Below, one piece after another: positions 11,313-22,025 of a stretch of DNA of 64,000 bases (position 1 is its first letter; the number at the start of each line of letters is the position of its first letter). Both the position numbers and the translations under genes were made by a program. The DNA is from Stemphylium vesicarium (lineage: Eukaryota > Ascomycota > Dothideomycetes > Pleosporales > Pleosporaceae), in assembly GCA_004380135.1 (NCBI GenBank), contig QXCR01000031.1, positions 166,851 to 230,850 of the forward strand, in the 5' to 3' direction. The notes beneath the pieces were generated by a model. The model was not told the DNA's origin. It saw only the letters and a list, made by a program, of their open reading frames with translations, and searched no databases.

Positions 11313-11919
11313 TGGAATCTTTGCTGATTGATGGAAAACTGTTGAAATTCATCAAATATATTCTAAATAAAGATTTACTGACGCGCATCAGCTTGTGCAA
11401 GCCTTGTTGCTGTGCTTCTTCAACAGCAGGTGCAAATGCAGATTCTGTTGTTCGTGGTGGGGCAGACCCGCGCATCCATGGTTGTTAACCCCGCTATTTG
11501 TGTGTGTGCCCCAGCGCTGTAAGTTGCGATGCAGATGCTGTGGGAAACGAATTGGGGTTTCCTGGATAATGTGTAGCGTGTCTCTGCGCTTGTTTAGGAT
11601 GTGCTTTTGGAACTCTGCAACTGTGTCTTTATAGCGCACAAGACCGACGCTGCACACCTGCTTGCTCGCGTCCGGTGCGACAACGTCTTACTGCGCTGTA
11701 TGTGAATTTGCTTGATGCATGAGCGCTGTATAGCGTAATCAATTATTATTTTTCTGTCCATGCATTATTCCCGTGTCGCGGGTTGAATGTTCTTTGGTGT
11801 ACAAATTCCCCTTTATAACGCCAGATGCCTGCGCCCCAAAATTGGCTACTTGCAATGCCAATACCAACAGCTTCCACGATACCTCGCGAGTGTCTTTCCA
11901 CCTTCTGCATTACGTTGAG
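11313..11919. other. Intergenic, nothing recognised
   Basis: About 600 bp upstream of the tRNA and downstream of the small minus-strand gene. Short frames on both strands show no family resemblance. Confidence 0.5.
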
Positions 11920-12234
11920 TTACTGCCAAAATTTCATTACGTCCTCAAATTTTAGCCCTGCTCCTTGAATCTCATTCGGGGTTGTCGCTTGGCTTGTGTC
12001 GAGCTTCGTCTCAGCGGCCTCTATGCCCCAGCGACCGAGCTCTTCCTGGCTCTCCGTCCAGTCATCGTCATCACACTGAGGTGTCAAAACGACCGGTTTT
12101 TGAAGAGGCTGTGCTGGTGCAGCTTCGCAACGTCCACTGTACGAGTAGAGTGCTTGTCGTTGGGCGCGGCAATGACCGACGGTGTGATCGTGTTGGTTTG
12201 CCGCAACAGCTGCGATGATTGTAGTAGCTGGCAT
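11920..12234 (-). CDS. Small orphan protein, 104 aa
   Basis: An intact single-exon frame starts at the ATG at 12234. I do not recognise the family. The N-terminal dozen residues (MPATTIIAAVAA) are mildly hydrophobic but too short for a clear signal peptide. The middle holds three cysteines and a Gln/Pro-rich stretch, and the C-terminal half is acidic (CDDDDW, then E-rich) and ends in FEDVMKFWQ. Expression is supported by the upstream DNA: a TATAAAA-type box about 125 bp before the ATG and a CA-rich, G-poor leader typical of fungal 5' UTRs. It lies 0.5 kb downstream of, and on the same strand as, the caspase-like gene; a link is possible but unproven. Confidence 0.5.
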   Translation of the reverse strand: MPATTIIAAVAANQHDHTVGHCRAQRQALYSYSGRCEAAPAQPLQKPVVLTPQCDDDDWTESQEELGRWGIEAAETKLDTSQATTPNEIQGAGLKFEDVMKFWQ

Positions 12235-12357
12235 AATTGGATAGGTGCTGTTCAAAACTCAAGATGCTTTTGAGATTGATCTTTTGTTGTGTGCGTGTAA
12301 TGTAGATTTGAGTGTTGATGTTGTATTGTGATGCTGTGAAGTAAGTATAGGGTCAAG

Positions 12358-12366
12358 GTTTTATAC
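12358..12366 (-). promoter_or_regulatory. TATA box of the 104-aa gene
   Basis: The minus strand reads GTATAAAAC about 125 bp upstream of the ATG at 12234, followed by a long CA-rich leader. This combination is a good match to a fungal core promoter. Confidence 0.55.
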
Positions 12367-12758
12367 TAGAAAGCGGTCAATAACTTGAACATCTCGGCCT
12401 CGGAGTCACGTAGCATCGATAAGACATCCCTGAAAGTACAAGGTGACTTTGCAAAGCATGTTGCGCATGTGGCGTTATTGTATTGTATTGAATAAGCTGA
12501 TTTGATGATGGTGGTGAGACCGGGGGAGTGGCACCACCTCAGCCGCATGAGCGCGCGCGCGGAGATAACGACGCTGATACAAGGATTGGCGGCAAAAAAG
12601 ATCGAAAGAAAGACAATCGCTGCAACGATTAAAAACTAGAGTGCTGGCGTATGCTTTGTAGCGCAAGAGTGGGAGTATTCTAAAATCCGTGCGAGCATCC
12701 TGATGAGATGAGGAGAACGAAATGGGTCGATGAAAGAAGAGAAAGAAGAGAGAATGTT

Positions 12759-14315
12759 TCAAACATCCGGATCGATGCGGGAAGATTCTGATACTGGCGG
12801 CGAGGGGGGGTGCGAACTGCCTAGATAAGGTCGCTTTGCATGTCGTGGCTCGTCTGCGTCCTCGAGCGTACGCTTCTGCGATTCTTTCGTTGAGTCATCT
12901 GGCGCAAAATGCGGAAGGGCAACGTTGTCCACACTGTTTTGCGACAGTTTGTTCTCCCTGGCCGTAGCCACAAGCTTCTTCCACTGCGTTACTACACGCA
13001 TAACATAGGCCAAACGCCCAAAGTCATGTGGGAGCGGTGCCGGCTTCATATCCACCCAGTCGATCCTTTCCAGGCCAATGAGCTTTTTATGGTTGAGCGC
13101 CTTGGTAAGATGCTTGACCATGAAATCTATCTGCTCATGGTTTAGGGATGCATCACGGAGAGAGAACTGCAGCGTCAGATGACCTTTGGGCCTTCGTCGA
13201 ATTCGGTGCAACGAATTGACGTGTTCAGGCGTGAAAGGCCTCAGGAAGATGTGTTCTTGGTTCTGTTGAGGGCTCTTGCTACGTCCCCAAAGTTGTGAGG
13301 GCGTGTCCACGCGTCTCTGGTCTTGATTGATGCGGCTCATCAAGCTGAAAGTCGATATGGGGCGCCCGCTATCCTCTTGAAGGAAGCCCTCGAGAGCCTC
13401 AATGAGAGCACGCGTATAGGAGTTTGGCCCTGGTGCAGCAGTCGTCTGGTCTATGGAGCAGGCGCTCAGTAGCTCAAACTTCTTCTCCTCTTCCCTGCTA
13501 GACTTGGCGAGGTTGCTAGAGTAGCAAGTGTCGAGGATGGTCAAGACATCGGCGTCTACATCTGCATGCCGGAGCTGCTCTTCGGCTTTGTTCCATTGCA
13601 CGCGCGCCTCTCTGTCCAAGCCCCTGTCGCGAGTAGGATCAAGACTTCCCGTAAGCTCTAGAACCTGCTTGTCGTCTCGAAAGATGCCATGCCCGGTGTA
13701 GTACACGATGAGCAGGTTGTGCTGTCCGTCGTTCTCAAGAATGAATTGCGTAATGTGGTTGTCGAGCTGGAATTGCGCCTTCTTCCGAACGTTCAACTCG
13801 ACGATATTGGTGTGGTAGTGGAAGCGCGTGCGGAAAAGGCACTCGAGTTCCTTGGCCTGGGCACTTGTTAGGTCATGCCAACGCGCCTTCCCTGTTCACC
13901 AACCTCTTGCCCCGTTCGGAGCTGATCTAATTCGTCGGCCCATTTGATCAAGAGAACGGCAACTTTGGAGTATCCGTCTGGCAGGTCCATGTTCTTCGCA
14001 ATCGCCTCCGCCCACCAATTCGCCTGCGACTCTGTGCTCGTTGCATAGTCTACAGCCTTGCTGCCTGGCACGCTCTCGACAAGAGCCGGCTTCTTCTGCG
14101 GGGCGGGAGCATCGCGTTTCGAAATGTCCTCGCAAGACAGGACTTGTAGATCGGCTTGGGTGTGGAGCACCTTACCGGCAAGCGTGTTTGTGATGAGGGC
14201 CGCCGTGTCGTTGGTGGCCACGTCCCCTCCACGCGTCGTCGAGGTCAAAGAAAGAGCCATCGGATAGAGCCAAGGCAAAGCTGTCAGGCTGAGAGAGTTC
14301 GCAGATGCCCGCCAT
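12759..14315 (-). pseudogene. Caspase-like (peptidase C14) protein with a probable -1/+1 frameshift near the N-terminus
   Basis: The caspase fold spans both exons (13904-14315 and 12759-13856). The 47-nt intron 13857-13903 starts GTTGGT, has a CTAAC branch site and ends CCCAG. The catalytic His lies in IVYYTGHG and the Cys in ILDTCYSS, so both dyad residues are present. After the p20-like core come ~200 residues with no recognised domain and a basic tail. The ATG at 14315 opens a frame whose FALALSDG segment looks like the first strand of the fold. However, the following conserved VATNDTAAL lies in another frame, and one base too many in a G4 run (plus 14224-14227) would explain this. An intact alternative starts at 14260 and gives about 484 aa without that strand. 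Either it is a mildly truncated gene, a recent pseudogene, or an assembly error. Family members are cysteine peptidases or inactive relatives tied to cell death. Confidence 0.7.
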
Positions 14316-14838
14316 GATGAATGAAAGCGTTCGCCGCGGCTTTTGGCCCCCAATCGTGTGGGACATACAGGACGGCTCAGAGAGTGCGGAAACAAGCAGG
14401 CGCAGCCCGACCCCGCCAATGAGCGAACTTCACACTTCGACCCCAACGCCTTTGGGGTCTGAAGCTGAGCCTCCACCATGCATCCTTCACGCGCGATTAC
14501 CAGATTATTTGCAGCACCATGCGTGCTCTTTACGGAAAATGGCAGGCTACTGCGATAATATGGCTGACGGCTCACTCAGCAACAATTTAACCCACCTAAA
14601 CGGGCTCCGCTGGGGTGTCACAGAAGACGTGCAGCAAACGTCTCTAATCTGCGGCTGTGCAAGCGTCTTGAGCCCCCACCTGTGATCCATACCGGTCACG
14701 AACCTATGTTGCCTGGGGCTGCAGCTTGTGGACTTTTGAGAGGCCAGCAACAAGGGCCAGTATAACAGCACAAGTTTCCTCGCCCTCCAGGGCATCATCC
14801 ACAAGGCTATCCTGCCTCATTCCTCACCTCCACTAGAC
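14316..14838. promoter_or_regulatory. Divergent intergenic region
   Basis: About 520 bp separate the caspase-like gene (minus) from the small SH3-like gene (plus), so this stretch presumably holds both promoters. No TATA box or known fungal operator stands out, and no coding frame is convincing. Confidence 0.45.
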
Positions 14839-15266
14839 ATGGCTTCCAACGCACTCGAAGAGCAGTCTGCCCAGGTCGCAGAGGTGAGTCGCGCAGTGTT
14901 TGTTTCTTTGCCGCACGAGGCTGACAATTAGCCACAGAATGAGTACCTAGACTCAGCATCAGAGGACGGCGTTCCCGAGACAAAGTCCGGCGTAACTGTA
15001 AATCGAAATCCAACCCAGGTAAGCCAATTCTTTTGTGGACCCAGGAACACTTCGTAACGAGAGACCAGGCAACCGCGCGCTTCAAAAAGGGTGATCTCGT
15101 CCACAAGCCGGTCATGGTCAACGGTGCAAGAACAAAGGTTACCTACACAATTTGCGCCGACAGGTATAGCTCTCAGGGGTGGTTCGAGTATCAGGTCCGG
15201 AACTTTCATACGAATAAATTGGAGGGCGGCTGGGTGCGCGAGAAGGAATTGAAAGCCGGCGCCTGA
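14839..15266 (+). CDS. Small SH3-barrel-like protein, 106 aa
   Basis: The preferred model has three exons (14839-14883, 14938-14991, 15045-15266). The first intron is 54 nt with GTGAGT and CACAG. The second is 53 nt with a weaker GTAACT donor and CCCAG. A perfect CAG/GTAAGC donor 27 nt further downstream would give a 26-nt intron, below the usual fungal minimum; both choices stay in frame. The N-terminal ~33 residues are acidic and polar. The remainder (FKKGDLVHKPVMV, then strands up to GWFEYQVRNF and GGWVREKELK) reads like a small beta-barrel of the SH3/Tudor or KOW type, but I cannot name a family. No signal peptide is seen. It could bind protein or nucleic acid, which is inference from fold resemblance only. 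Confidence 0.6.
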
Positions 15267-15591
15267 GCAGTGTGACACGCATGATTACCTGTGGCTGAGC
15301 TCACCGGAAAGTCACCAGGCAGCTGCGATTGAGCTGCATGCAGCCAATTGTGGAAGGGGCGCCTTCGGGGCGTTGGGGCTGAGCTATACGGAAGGGACTA
15401 TGCCCCCCTCATCTGGCCTCACATCATGGCATCGCACACACTACATACACTGCTCTTCCGCCACATATTTTTGAGCCACACATCATTTCCAATGTCAATT
15501 TGAGCGATTTATCTGGGCTGTGCGCGAATCTTTTCGTCCTTTTGCTGTTCCTTCGCTTGTGTGCGGGCCGCGCTTGACTTCTTACCTCATC

Positions 15592-17212
15592 ATGACCCCT
15601 CCCCGTACTATGACCGGGGATACTTTTACCGACGAGAAGACACCCCAATCTCCAGTGTCTCCAACTAATACAGACGCGACTTTAACGGGAGATGGCTTCG
15701 TAGAGGTCGCCGAAGATGGTCGTTCTACAATACAACCGTCAGTGCGAACAAACTCGTTTGACGTCGAAAATGCACAGCCTCGTAGGTGGCCCCCAAACCT
15801 GCTTTGGCCCCCAAACTATACCAGTCGTCACATTCAGAGTCGGAAACATTCGCTTTCATTATTGATTCCATATCTGGGGCCTAATATCCCGGGTCAGCCC
15901 TCGTATGCATGACATGGCGAAGAACGAGACCAAATTATGATGGAGCAACGAGCCATCGCACGAAACGAGTTGCTGACGCTTTGCCAGAGAGCGAGAAGAA
16001 ACGCCCTACATTTCTGAGTCGGGTGACAGACTCCTTCCGCCCCGAGCCGGAGCCTGAGTATGTGACTGAGAATAGGACGCGAAAGCGTAAGGACTCTTCG
16101 ATCAATTGACATTCACGAAGCTTATCGAAATCAGTGGAAGAAACGCCTGAAGGTTTTCCAAGGCTTGCCGCGTTTCAGTCTAGCGAGACAAACTTCGCAT
16201 TGTATCGATCCTTCAGCTACTTGCACTCGCGTGTTTTGCTCGATCTGCAAGATGAAATCACCAGCCTCGAGAAGGAGTTGGACGACATTGATTGGAAAGA
16301 CTTTGATGCAGATCCTGTGCGTCTGAAGTCAAGAGATTTTGATGCCAGTCAGCGTGACGACGAGGGAGAGCCTAGGAGCCGTCGGGTAATCCTTCGCGAG
16401 ATCAAAGCCAAGCTCATCGAGTATGGTATGTAGACATCACAGTGGCAGGTTTTGAGAGCCTGGATCTTGAATATTACGCTGAAGGCTGACAACTACATAG
16501 ACGAGGTGCTTATCAAAGCAAGGAAATTGGAGTCTTTTCAAAGGCCCTCCGACCGCAACTACCGCAGCGTTAGGCGCTACTTCTACAACGAGAAGCCATT
16601 ATTAGACGCAGAAACGGACGCCATTCGCAGCAAAGAAGACATTGTGTCATTACACAACGGCCGCGAATGGGCGAGTTTCGATGGTGGGGTCGAAACCATG
16701 ATAGGCCTAACCGACCGTTTCCTGAAAAAGGTCTTTTGCCTCAAGAACCGCCCATTACAGGTAGGTAGCTCCTCTTCCATCTCCAAGGCCATGATAGACC
16801 AGTGCTGACTAGCCTCTAGAAGTATTTCCGTACTCCAGAAGCGCAAGAGAAGACCACAGACCCGCACATTTCCTTCTACAGCAGCTCCCGCATTGACACA
16901 CTCGTCAACATCCTCATCACCGTCGTGATCTTCTGCCTTCTCGTCGTCCCTGTCATATTAATGTACCAACTGACTAACACCGCTTCACATGTCGAGGTCG
17001 ACGCTTCTGGCAACACGACTTCTACTACAATGGACATCAATAAGAGGGATACACTCAATGCTGTAGGTGTACTCATGGTCTTCACACTACTTTTCAGTGC
17101 TGCTATGAGTCTCCTGACAAAGGCTGCGAGACATGAGCTGTTTGCAGCATCTGCAGCATACTGTGCAATATTGGTCGTCTTCATCGGCAACTTTACTGGA
17201 CCTGTGAACTGA
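15592..17212 (+). CDS. DUF6594 family membrane protein
   Basis: Five exons (15592-15781, 15988-16086, 16135-16425, 16501-16760, 16820-17212) encode 410 aa with all phases consistent. The N-terminal ~95 residues are polar and disordered. The DUF6594 core starts at EGFPRLAAFQ and runs through FSYLHSRVLLDLQDEI, a coiled segment LEKELDDID, the LQRPS-like FQRPSDRNYRSVRRYF and the GREWASFDGGVE block. Three hydrophobic helices near the C-terminus (starting at NILITVVIFCLL, GVLMVFTLLFSAAM and LFAASAAYCAILVV) complete the family pattern. The family is abundant in Pezizomycotina and has no established role; the protein is probably anchored by its C-terminus with a large cytosolic N-terminal part. The first intron, 206 nt, is unusually long for this window and contains a 12-nt direct repeat (TGGCCCCCAAAC). 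Confidence 0.85.
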
Positions 17213-17809
17213 CGGTTTGTGGGATTAGAGATAATGATAAATGACAATGACGTATGAATAAACATTTGAAAAGTTCATCTTGGGCAGTTTCGCAACGGAA
17301 AAGTGCGCCTTAAAGTCTGTGCATCAACACATTCCGATCGATGTCAGACCCTTGAATAGCTTCGGTTGTGTCGTTTCGCTGGCACCCCGACACTGAGGAA
17401 TTCTTCAGCGTCAACAATGAGCCAAGGGCCTCGAACCGCATATGGCGCCTAAAGCAAACTGTATACAAGCGCTAGCTCGAAATTGCTTGCATTTAGCCAA
17501 CCACAAATAACCGTCTGCCGTTCTGCACACAACCGAATCTACGCAGCAGCCTCGAGCTAGGCCTATAACTTCTGCAGTCGGGTGAGGCCAAAGAGCCAAG
17601 AGCGCAAACATTCGTCCGGGCAAGGCATCTCGCTCGCGTGAAGTTATTCCGTATCTCGCTTCCTACGCAAGACCCGGACGTTTGCACTGTATCGCTTACA
17701 TAAAGGTAAAGGTTGGACGTCGTGCTACAGTTGCACCCCGCTTCGCAATTCCGTTTTCGCCTACGCATAGTCTTCGAAAAGCTTCCCCGACGTTATCACA
17801 AGCTTCACT
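17213..17809. other. Intergenic, promoter of the acyltransferase
   Basis: About 600 bp between two plus-strand genes. The open frames present are short and mutually antisense. No repeat or RNA gene was identified. Confidence 0.45.
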
Positions 17810-19465
17810 ATGTCCTTTCTCTACAACATGCTATTCGGGAAACCATCAATGCCGAAGCGCATATCAACCGATATCATCATACCACTGCACAGTCGCGATG
17901 ATACCACCCAGAATCGCAAGATCTCAGTGGAGTTCACTATGCGGTTTGACAATGTCCTAGACACGCAGAAGCTTGCCGATGCCCTTTGGAAGTTACTTGA
18001 GAAGCCTGGATGGAGAAAACTCGGAGCAAGGCTGCGTATGGATAGCGAGAGCGGAAGACTTGAATACCACATTCCTGCTCAGTACACGAAAGACCGCCCG
18101 CCAATCAACTTCACACGAAGCTCGCACGATATGCGTCTGGAACAACATCCCATCGGGAACAAGTTTCCAAGCGTCAAGGACAGCGATCCGATACAAGTCT
18201 TTGACACCTTGTTCTCACTGCGAGGACTTACGCAGACGGAGGGTAGCACTGTGGTGCTTGACGACTGGCTGTACACCGACAAAGCGCAACTGGGCTTACA
18301 CGTGGTGAACTTCCAGGATGCGACTCTTGTCACTCTGACGTGGTTGCATACGCTTCTGGATGCCATGGGACAGGGTGAGATCTTGAGAGCATGGGCAGCG
18401 GTACTAGAAGGGCGAGACGAAGACATACCTGAATTCTGGGGCTATGACTTTGATCCCCTGGAGCAGCTCGGTGCGCCTGGAAAGAATGACGACACGACGA
18501 GCAAAGACAGCATCGCCGAGAAGCAGGTATCTGGAACCGATGAGAGGAAGAGTTGGGTCCGAATGACAATCTCAAGCATCAAAGCCGGACTGCAAAGGTT
18601 CCTGAACCTCAAGTTCGTTTCCACCTACCTCTACTCTCTCCTCTTCAAGTCCAAAAGCGCGCAAAGTGGGCGCATGCTCTACATACCCGCATCCTACATG
18701 GCGCGCCTCCGCATCTCAGCAATGCGCGACCTCGCCTCCCTCGACCCTTCCCAGATAACCTACCACAGCACGTCCTCCTCCACCGTCTCACCTCAACCTT
18801 TCCTCTCCGACGGCGACATATTCTCCGCATGGCTAACACGACACCTGGTAACCTGCAACCCCACGCTCCTGGCCTCTCCATCCACGCGCCCCCTCCTCTT
18901 CCTCAACGTCCTGGGCATGCGAGATGTGCTCTCCACAGCTACAAGCGGGTACGAAGCCTTGATGCCGAGGGGGAAGGCGTATGTTGGGAATTGTACGGCG
19001 GGTGTCACGAGTCAGTTTACTCTGCAGCAGTTTCTCACTCTGCCGCTGGGGCATGTAGCAGCGCGTCTACGCAAGGATCTCGTCGAACAGGCGACGAGGG
19101 AGGCGGTCGAAGCGAACCAACGCGCTAGTCGTGGTGAGCAGAAGACTGATCCGGCATCGTGTGATGTAGCGGTGGCGCCGGTGGTTTTTGTATTTAGTAA
19201 TTGGGCAAAGGCCAAGTTGTTTGAGACGGATTTCTCGGCTGCTGTTGTAGATGGTGGTGGATTGAAGGGTGGGCATGGGAAGGCTAGGGGGAGGCCGACG
19301 TGGATGACTCCTTATGGGACTGATGCACGTGTGGTGGAGAATGGAGTTGGTACAGGAGGTGTGGGGAATTGTGTCGGGAGGGATGCGAAGGGTGGGTATT
19401 GGCTTGCTGGACTTTTTGCGGAGGGGGCTGGGGAGAGGTTTGAGGAGGCTGTTTTGAGCGAGTAA
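17810..19465 (+). CDS. BAHD-like / trichothecene-acetyltransferase-like acyltransferase
   Basis: A single exon encodes 551 aa. The catalytic HXXXD motif is present as H-T-L-L-D (His 180, Asp 184) within TWLHTLLDAMG, at the position usual for the two-lobed BAHD/condensation-like transferase fold. The second family motif, DFGWG in plants, is replaced by a DFSAAV segment near residue 470, as in many fungal members. Fungal relatives transfer acyl groups from CoA thioesters to hydroxyl or amine groups of small molecules. The acceptor cannot be inferred, and there is no biosynthetic gene next to it. An intra-domain linker around residues 225-250 is polar. No signal peptide is seen, so the enzyme is likely cytosolic. 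The last ~70 codons are rich in GGG/GGT compared with the rest of the gene. Confidence 0.8.
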   Translation: MSFLYNMLFGKPSMPKRISTDIIIPLHSRDDTTQNRKISVEFTMRFDNVLDTQKLADALWKLLEKPGWRKLGARLRMDSESGRLEYHIPAQYTKDRPPINFTRSSHDMRLEQHPIGNKFPSVKDSDPIQVFDTLFSLRGLTQTEGSTVVLDDWLYTDKAQLGLHVVNFQDATLVTLTWLHTLLDAMGQGEILRAWAAVLEGRDEDIPEFWGYDFDPLEQLGAPGKNDDTTSKDSIAEKQVSGTDERKSWVRMTISSIKAGLQRFLNLKFVSTYLYSLLFKSKSAQSGRMLYIPASYMARLRISAMRDLASLDPSQITYHSTSSSTVSPQPFLSDGDIFSAWLTRHLVTCNPTLLASPSTRPLLFLNVLGMRDVLSTATSGYEALMPRGKAYVGNCTAGVTSQFTLQQFLTLPLGHVAARLRKDLVEQATREAVEANQRASRGEQKTDPASCDVAVAPVVFVFSNWAKAKLFETDFSAAVVDGGGLKGGHGKARGRPTWMTPYGTDARVVENGVGTGGVGNCVGRDAKGGYWLAGLFAEGAGERFEEAVLSE

Positions 19466-20131
19466 TTTAGAATGACTGAGGAATGGATGCGATGGCGAAT
19501 TGTCAGCGGGGCTCCTCTTTTCATACTCGCTCGTTGCAAGTTGTTTGACCGCGTCAGAAAGCTGAGGTCCTAGTGGCTATGATCATGATGAAGGAGTCGA
19601 AGTAATCGTGCGGTTCTTGTGGGAATGTGGTGGATGTAGATGGCTGCGACTTGACGGTCATCTACGGCAGGGACAGTGCAATAATTTTTACTTTGTGAGA
19701 ACTGTGATTCATTAGAAAGCTGATGATGCAAATATTCTATGGACTACTTGTTCCTCATGGTGTACTGCCTAGTGTACTACCTAGCAATTGTGTCTTAGGT
19801 GTAAGGTATAACACATTTACTACTTTCTATTGAGGGCCTATAAGTGTGAAGAACTACTTTGAGATACCTTAGGCAGTTCGACTCCTTTGATGAAATGATA
19901 CATAAATTGTACTCCAGGATGAGATGGTGGAAGCGAGTTGGGTGCAGCGTTTGGTGGGGAGATCTATCACGTGAGAACGCGATGCCAATTAGTCCTATTT
20001 CGGTGCTTAATTAGTTTGATCAAGGGCCGACTCGCGTTTCAGAGCGAATGAGACGACACCATCTACAACACTCACAGCACGAAGCAAAACCATTGTCACT
20101 TGCAATTCTAGCGTCGCAACATAAAAGAAAT
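19466..20131. other. Intergenic, AT-richer spacer
   Basis: About 670 bp marking the passage from intact genes to the decayed patch. A short imperfect tandem (two CTAGTGTACT-like units) occurs near 19765-19785. No coding sequence was seen. Confidence 0.45.
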
Positions 20132-22025
20132 ATGGCGCCTACTGAAAAGAGCAAAAGAGGAAGACCAGCAACCGAAAAGGACCAGGCTGCAGCGAACAAG
20201 ACGCGCGACGTCCCTGCCCTAGAGTCCAATTCGCTCATAGAGCAGCTTCCCCTCGAGCTTCGTCAATACATCGCCGCTTCTATACTTCTGCCCCGCAGTC
20301 ATTTAGCCGCCGAGACCTGCGCACCTTAATCCCGTAGGAAACGGGAAGCCATCTACAACCTGCGGCTAACGAGCCGACTCATGAACGAAGCCACCGACGC
20401 AGCCTTTCTCACAATCATCGAAGACAGAGCGACGCAAAGCATTCCCACGAGTCTCAACAAACTATTTTCGCTCGCAAAACTTCCTTCGATCGGCCCCAGA
20501 CTTAAAGCCTGCACTTCGACGTGTGTAACCTGTATTTTGGCATTAGTCCGGACGAACACTCCGACGGCAGGTTCATAACGAAGAGTTGGTTCGACTTCGT
20601 TACAGGTATCTCAACAGGTGACTGGGCTTCTTTTCTCCATTATGAAAACAAAACGCATGTTACGAAGATACTGCAGAAGACGCCAAACGTAAAACACCTG
20701 ACCGTGTCCACGCAACCGGTGAAGACTAAGCGAGTCGATGGCGGAGAGGAATGGAACGAGGCCGAAGACTCTGATGTAGATAAATGGATCCGCGAAGAAG
20801 AGACGTCCTTCAAAACTTATGGAAACCACAAGTTTCCCGAGCAGTATCCGGGCATGCCACCAACAATTCCGGGTGTAGGCACCATGTCTGAAGCCGAATG
20901 GCCATCTGATGAAGACGAGTCGTCCAGTGGAATCGAGTTTTCTGACGGAGACGAGCTGTCTAGTGAAGATGAGTCGTCCAGTGCAGATGAACTGTCCGCT
21001 GAAGATGAATCGTCTGACAGTGATACGAAGTCCCTTGGATCAGAATACTATGTTGAATCGGATACAGAAAATACCGACGCTGTAAGCATGTGGGACTTAC
21101 ACGAACACGATGATCTCTTTTACAATGTGTTAATCATGATTGGCCCATTCTTCGTAAGCGTTCTCCCCCATCCGCTCTGCCCTTACCCCCACGGAGTGTC
21201 CAAGCCTTCGCCCCACTATCAGACTCCCCCGCTAATCAAATCAAACACTGAGCTCTTCCAACAAGCACTCACTACACGACTTTCCAACAGACTCGAAACA
21301 ATGCAAATACGCAGCTACATCGAGCCACGCACGGCCAAAGAACTGGAACTCTACACCTATCTCTACGAAGACGAATTCGAAGAATTCGACGAAGACGGCG
21401 ATCCACTCATGAGCATAAGAAGACGCCTCCAAGAGCATGGGCCCCGGCCGCTGCGCCTCGCTGCTCTCAAGCACCTCAGCTGCTCGACCGAAGCCCAGGT
21501 TCTGTGCTCCGTGAGCGTCATCTGCCCCAACCTGCAGACTCTGGTCGTCCAAAGCCGCAACATGAACGACGCGCCGGATCTCGGCACGCCCGAGTGCCCG
21601 TACTTGTTTGACCCGGCAACGGGCACGTTGCCGGATATCAAGATTGTGAGTGACAGGCTTGGGAGACTCCATCTTCACCAGTTGGCTAGTGGAATGCATT
21701 CCATGTTCTAAATCAAGACCGCACCGAACGATATCGTGGCCAATAGCCTGACTATCCAGGATATGGTCGTGCCGTCGGAGTGGGCTCACGATACTATGAA
21801 GCCGATTAAGGAGGGTACGGGGCGCTTCAAGGAGCTGGTTTTTAATAATGTCAAGACGCGCATCTGTATGAATTGGTGGGTGATGTCCTGTTAAACAGAG
21901 CGGAGGAGAGGGATCTTGATGCCGCGTGGAAGCCGTTTAAGTGGTTTGCGGAGAAGGCGGATGTTGTCAAGATCAGGAAGGATGGTGGAGAGGGTTGTTC
22001 AGAGGGAGGAATGGGGAGGGGGTAA
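20132..22025 (+). pseudogene. Decayed F-box/2EXR-like gene
   Basis: A fungal F-box-like protein can be followed through several frames. It starts MAPTEKSKRGRP with a QLPLELRQYIAASILL F-box-like helix pair, then meets an in-frame TAA at 20327. The reading resumes in the same frame (KREAIYNLRLTSRLMNEAT), shifts by one base near 20503 and continues with LHFDVCNLYFGISPDE and a long acidic Ser/Glu/Asp-rich segment (20920-21090). It ends at TAA 21709 inside otherwise continuing sequence. A further shift near 21870 is needed to reach the last readable block (ending about 22025). Two stops and at least two frameshifts argue for a pseudogene. A short intron could remove the first stop, but its splice sites would be poor. 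The longest intact piece is 396 codons (20521-21711). Confidence 0.7.

Noticed and set aside
15019..15044. 26-nt intron as the main model for the SH3-like gene
   Set aside because: Too short for normal fungal splicing; the 53-nt alternative with the same acceptor is in frame. Retained as a finding for testing.
9111..19465. Secondary-metabolite cluster (DHA1 transporter plus BAHD-like acyltransferase)
   Set aside because: The two genes are 7 kb apart with unrelated genes between, and there is no PKS, NRPS, terpene synthase, P450 or pathway-specific regulator.
19870..19895. B-box-like AGTTCGACTCC
   Set aside because: No A box, cloverleaf or Pol III terminator in reach on either strand.
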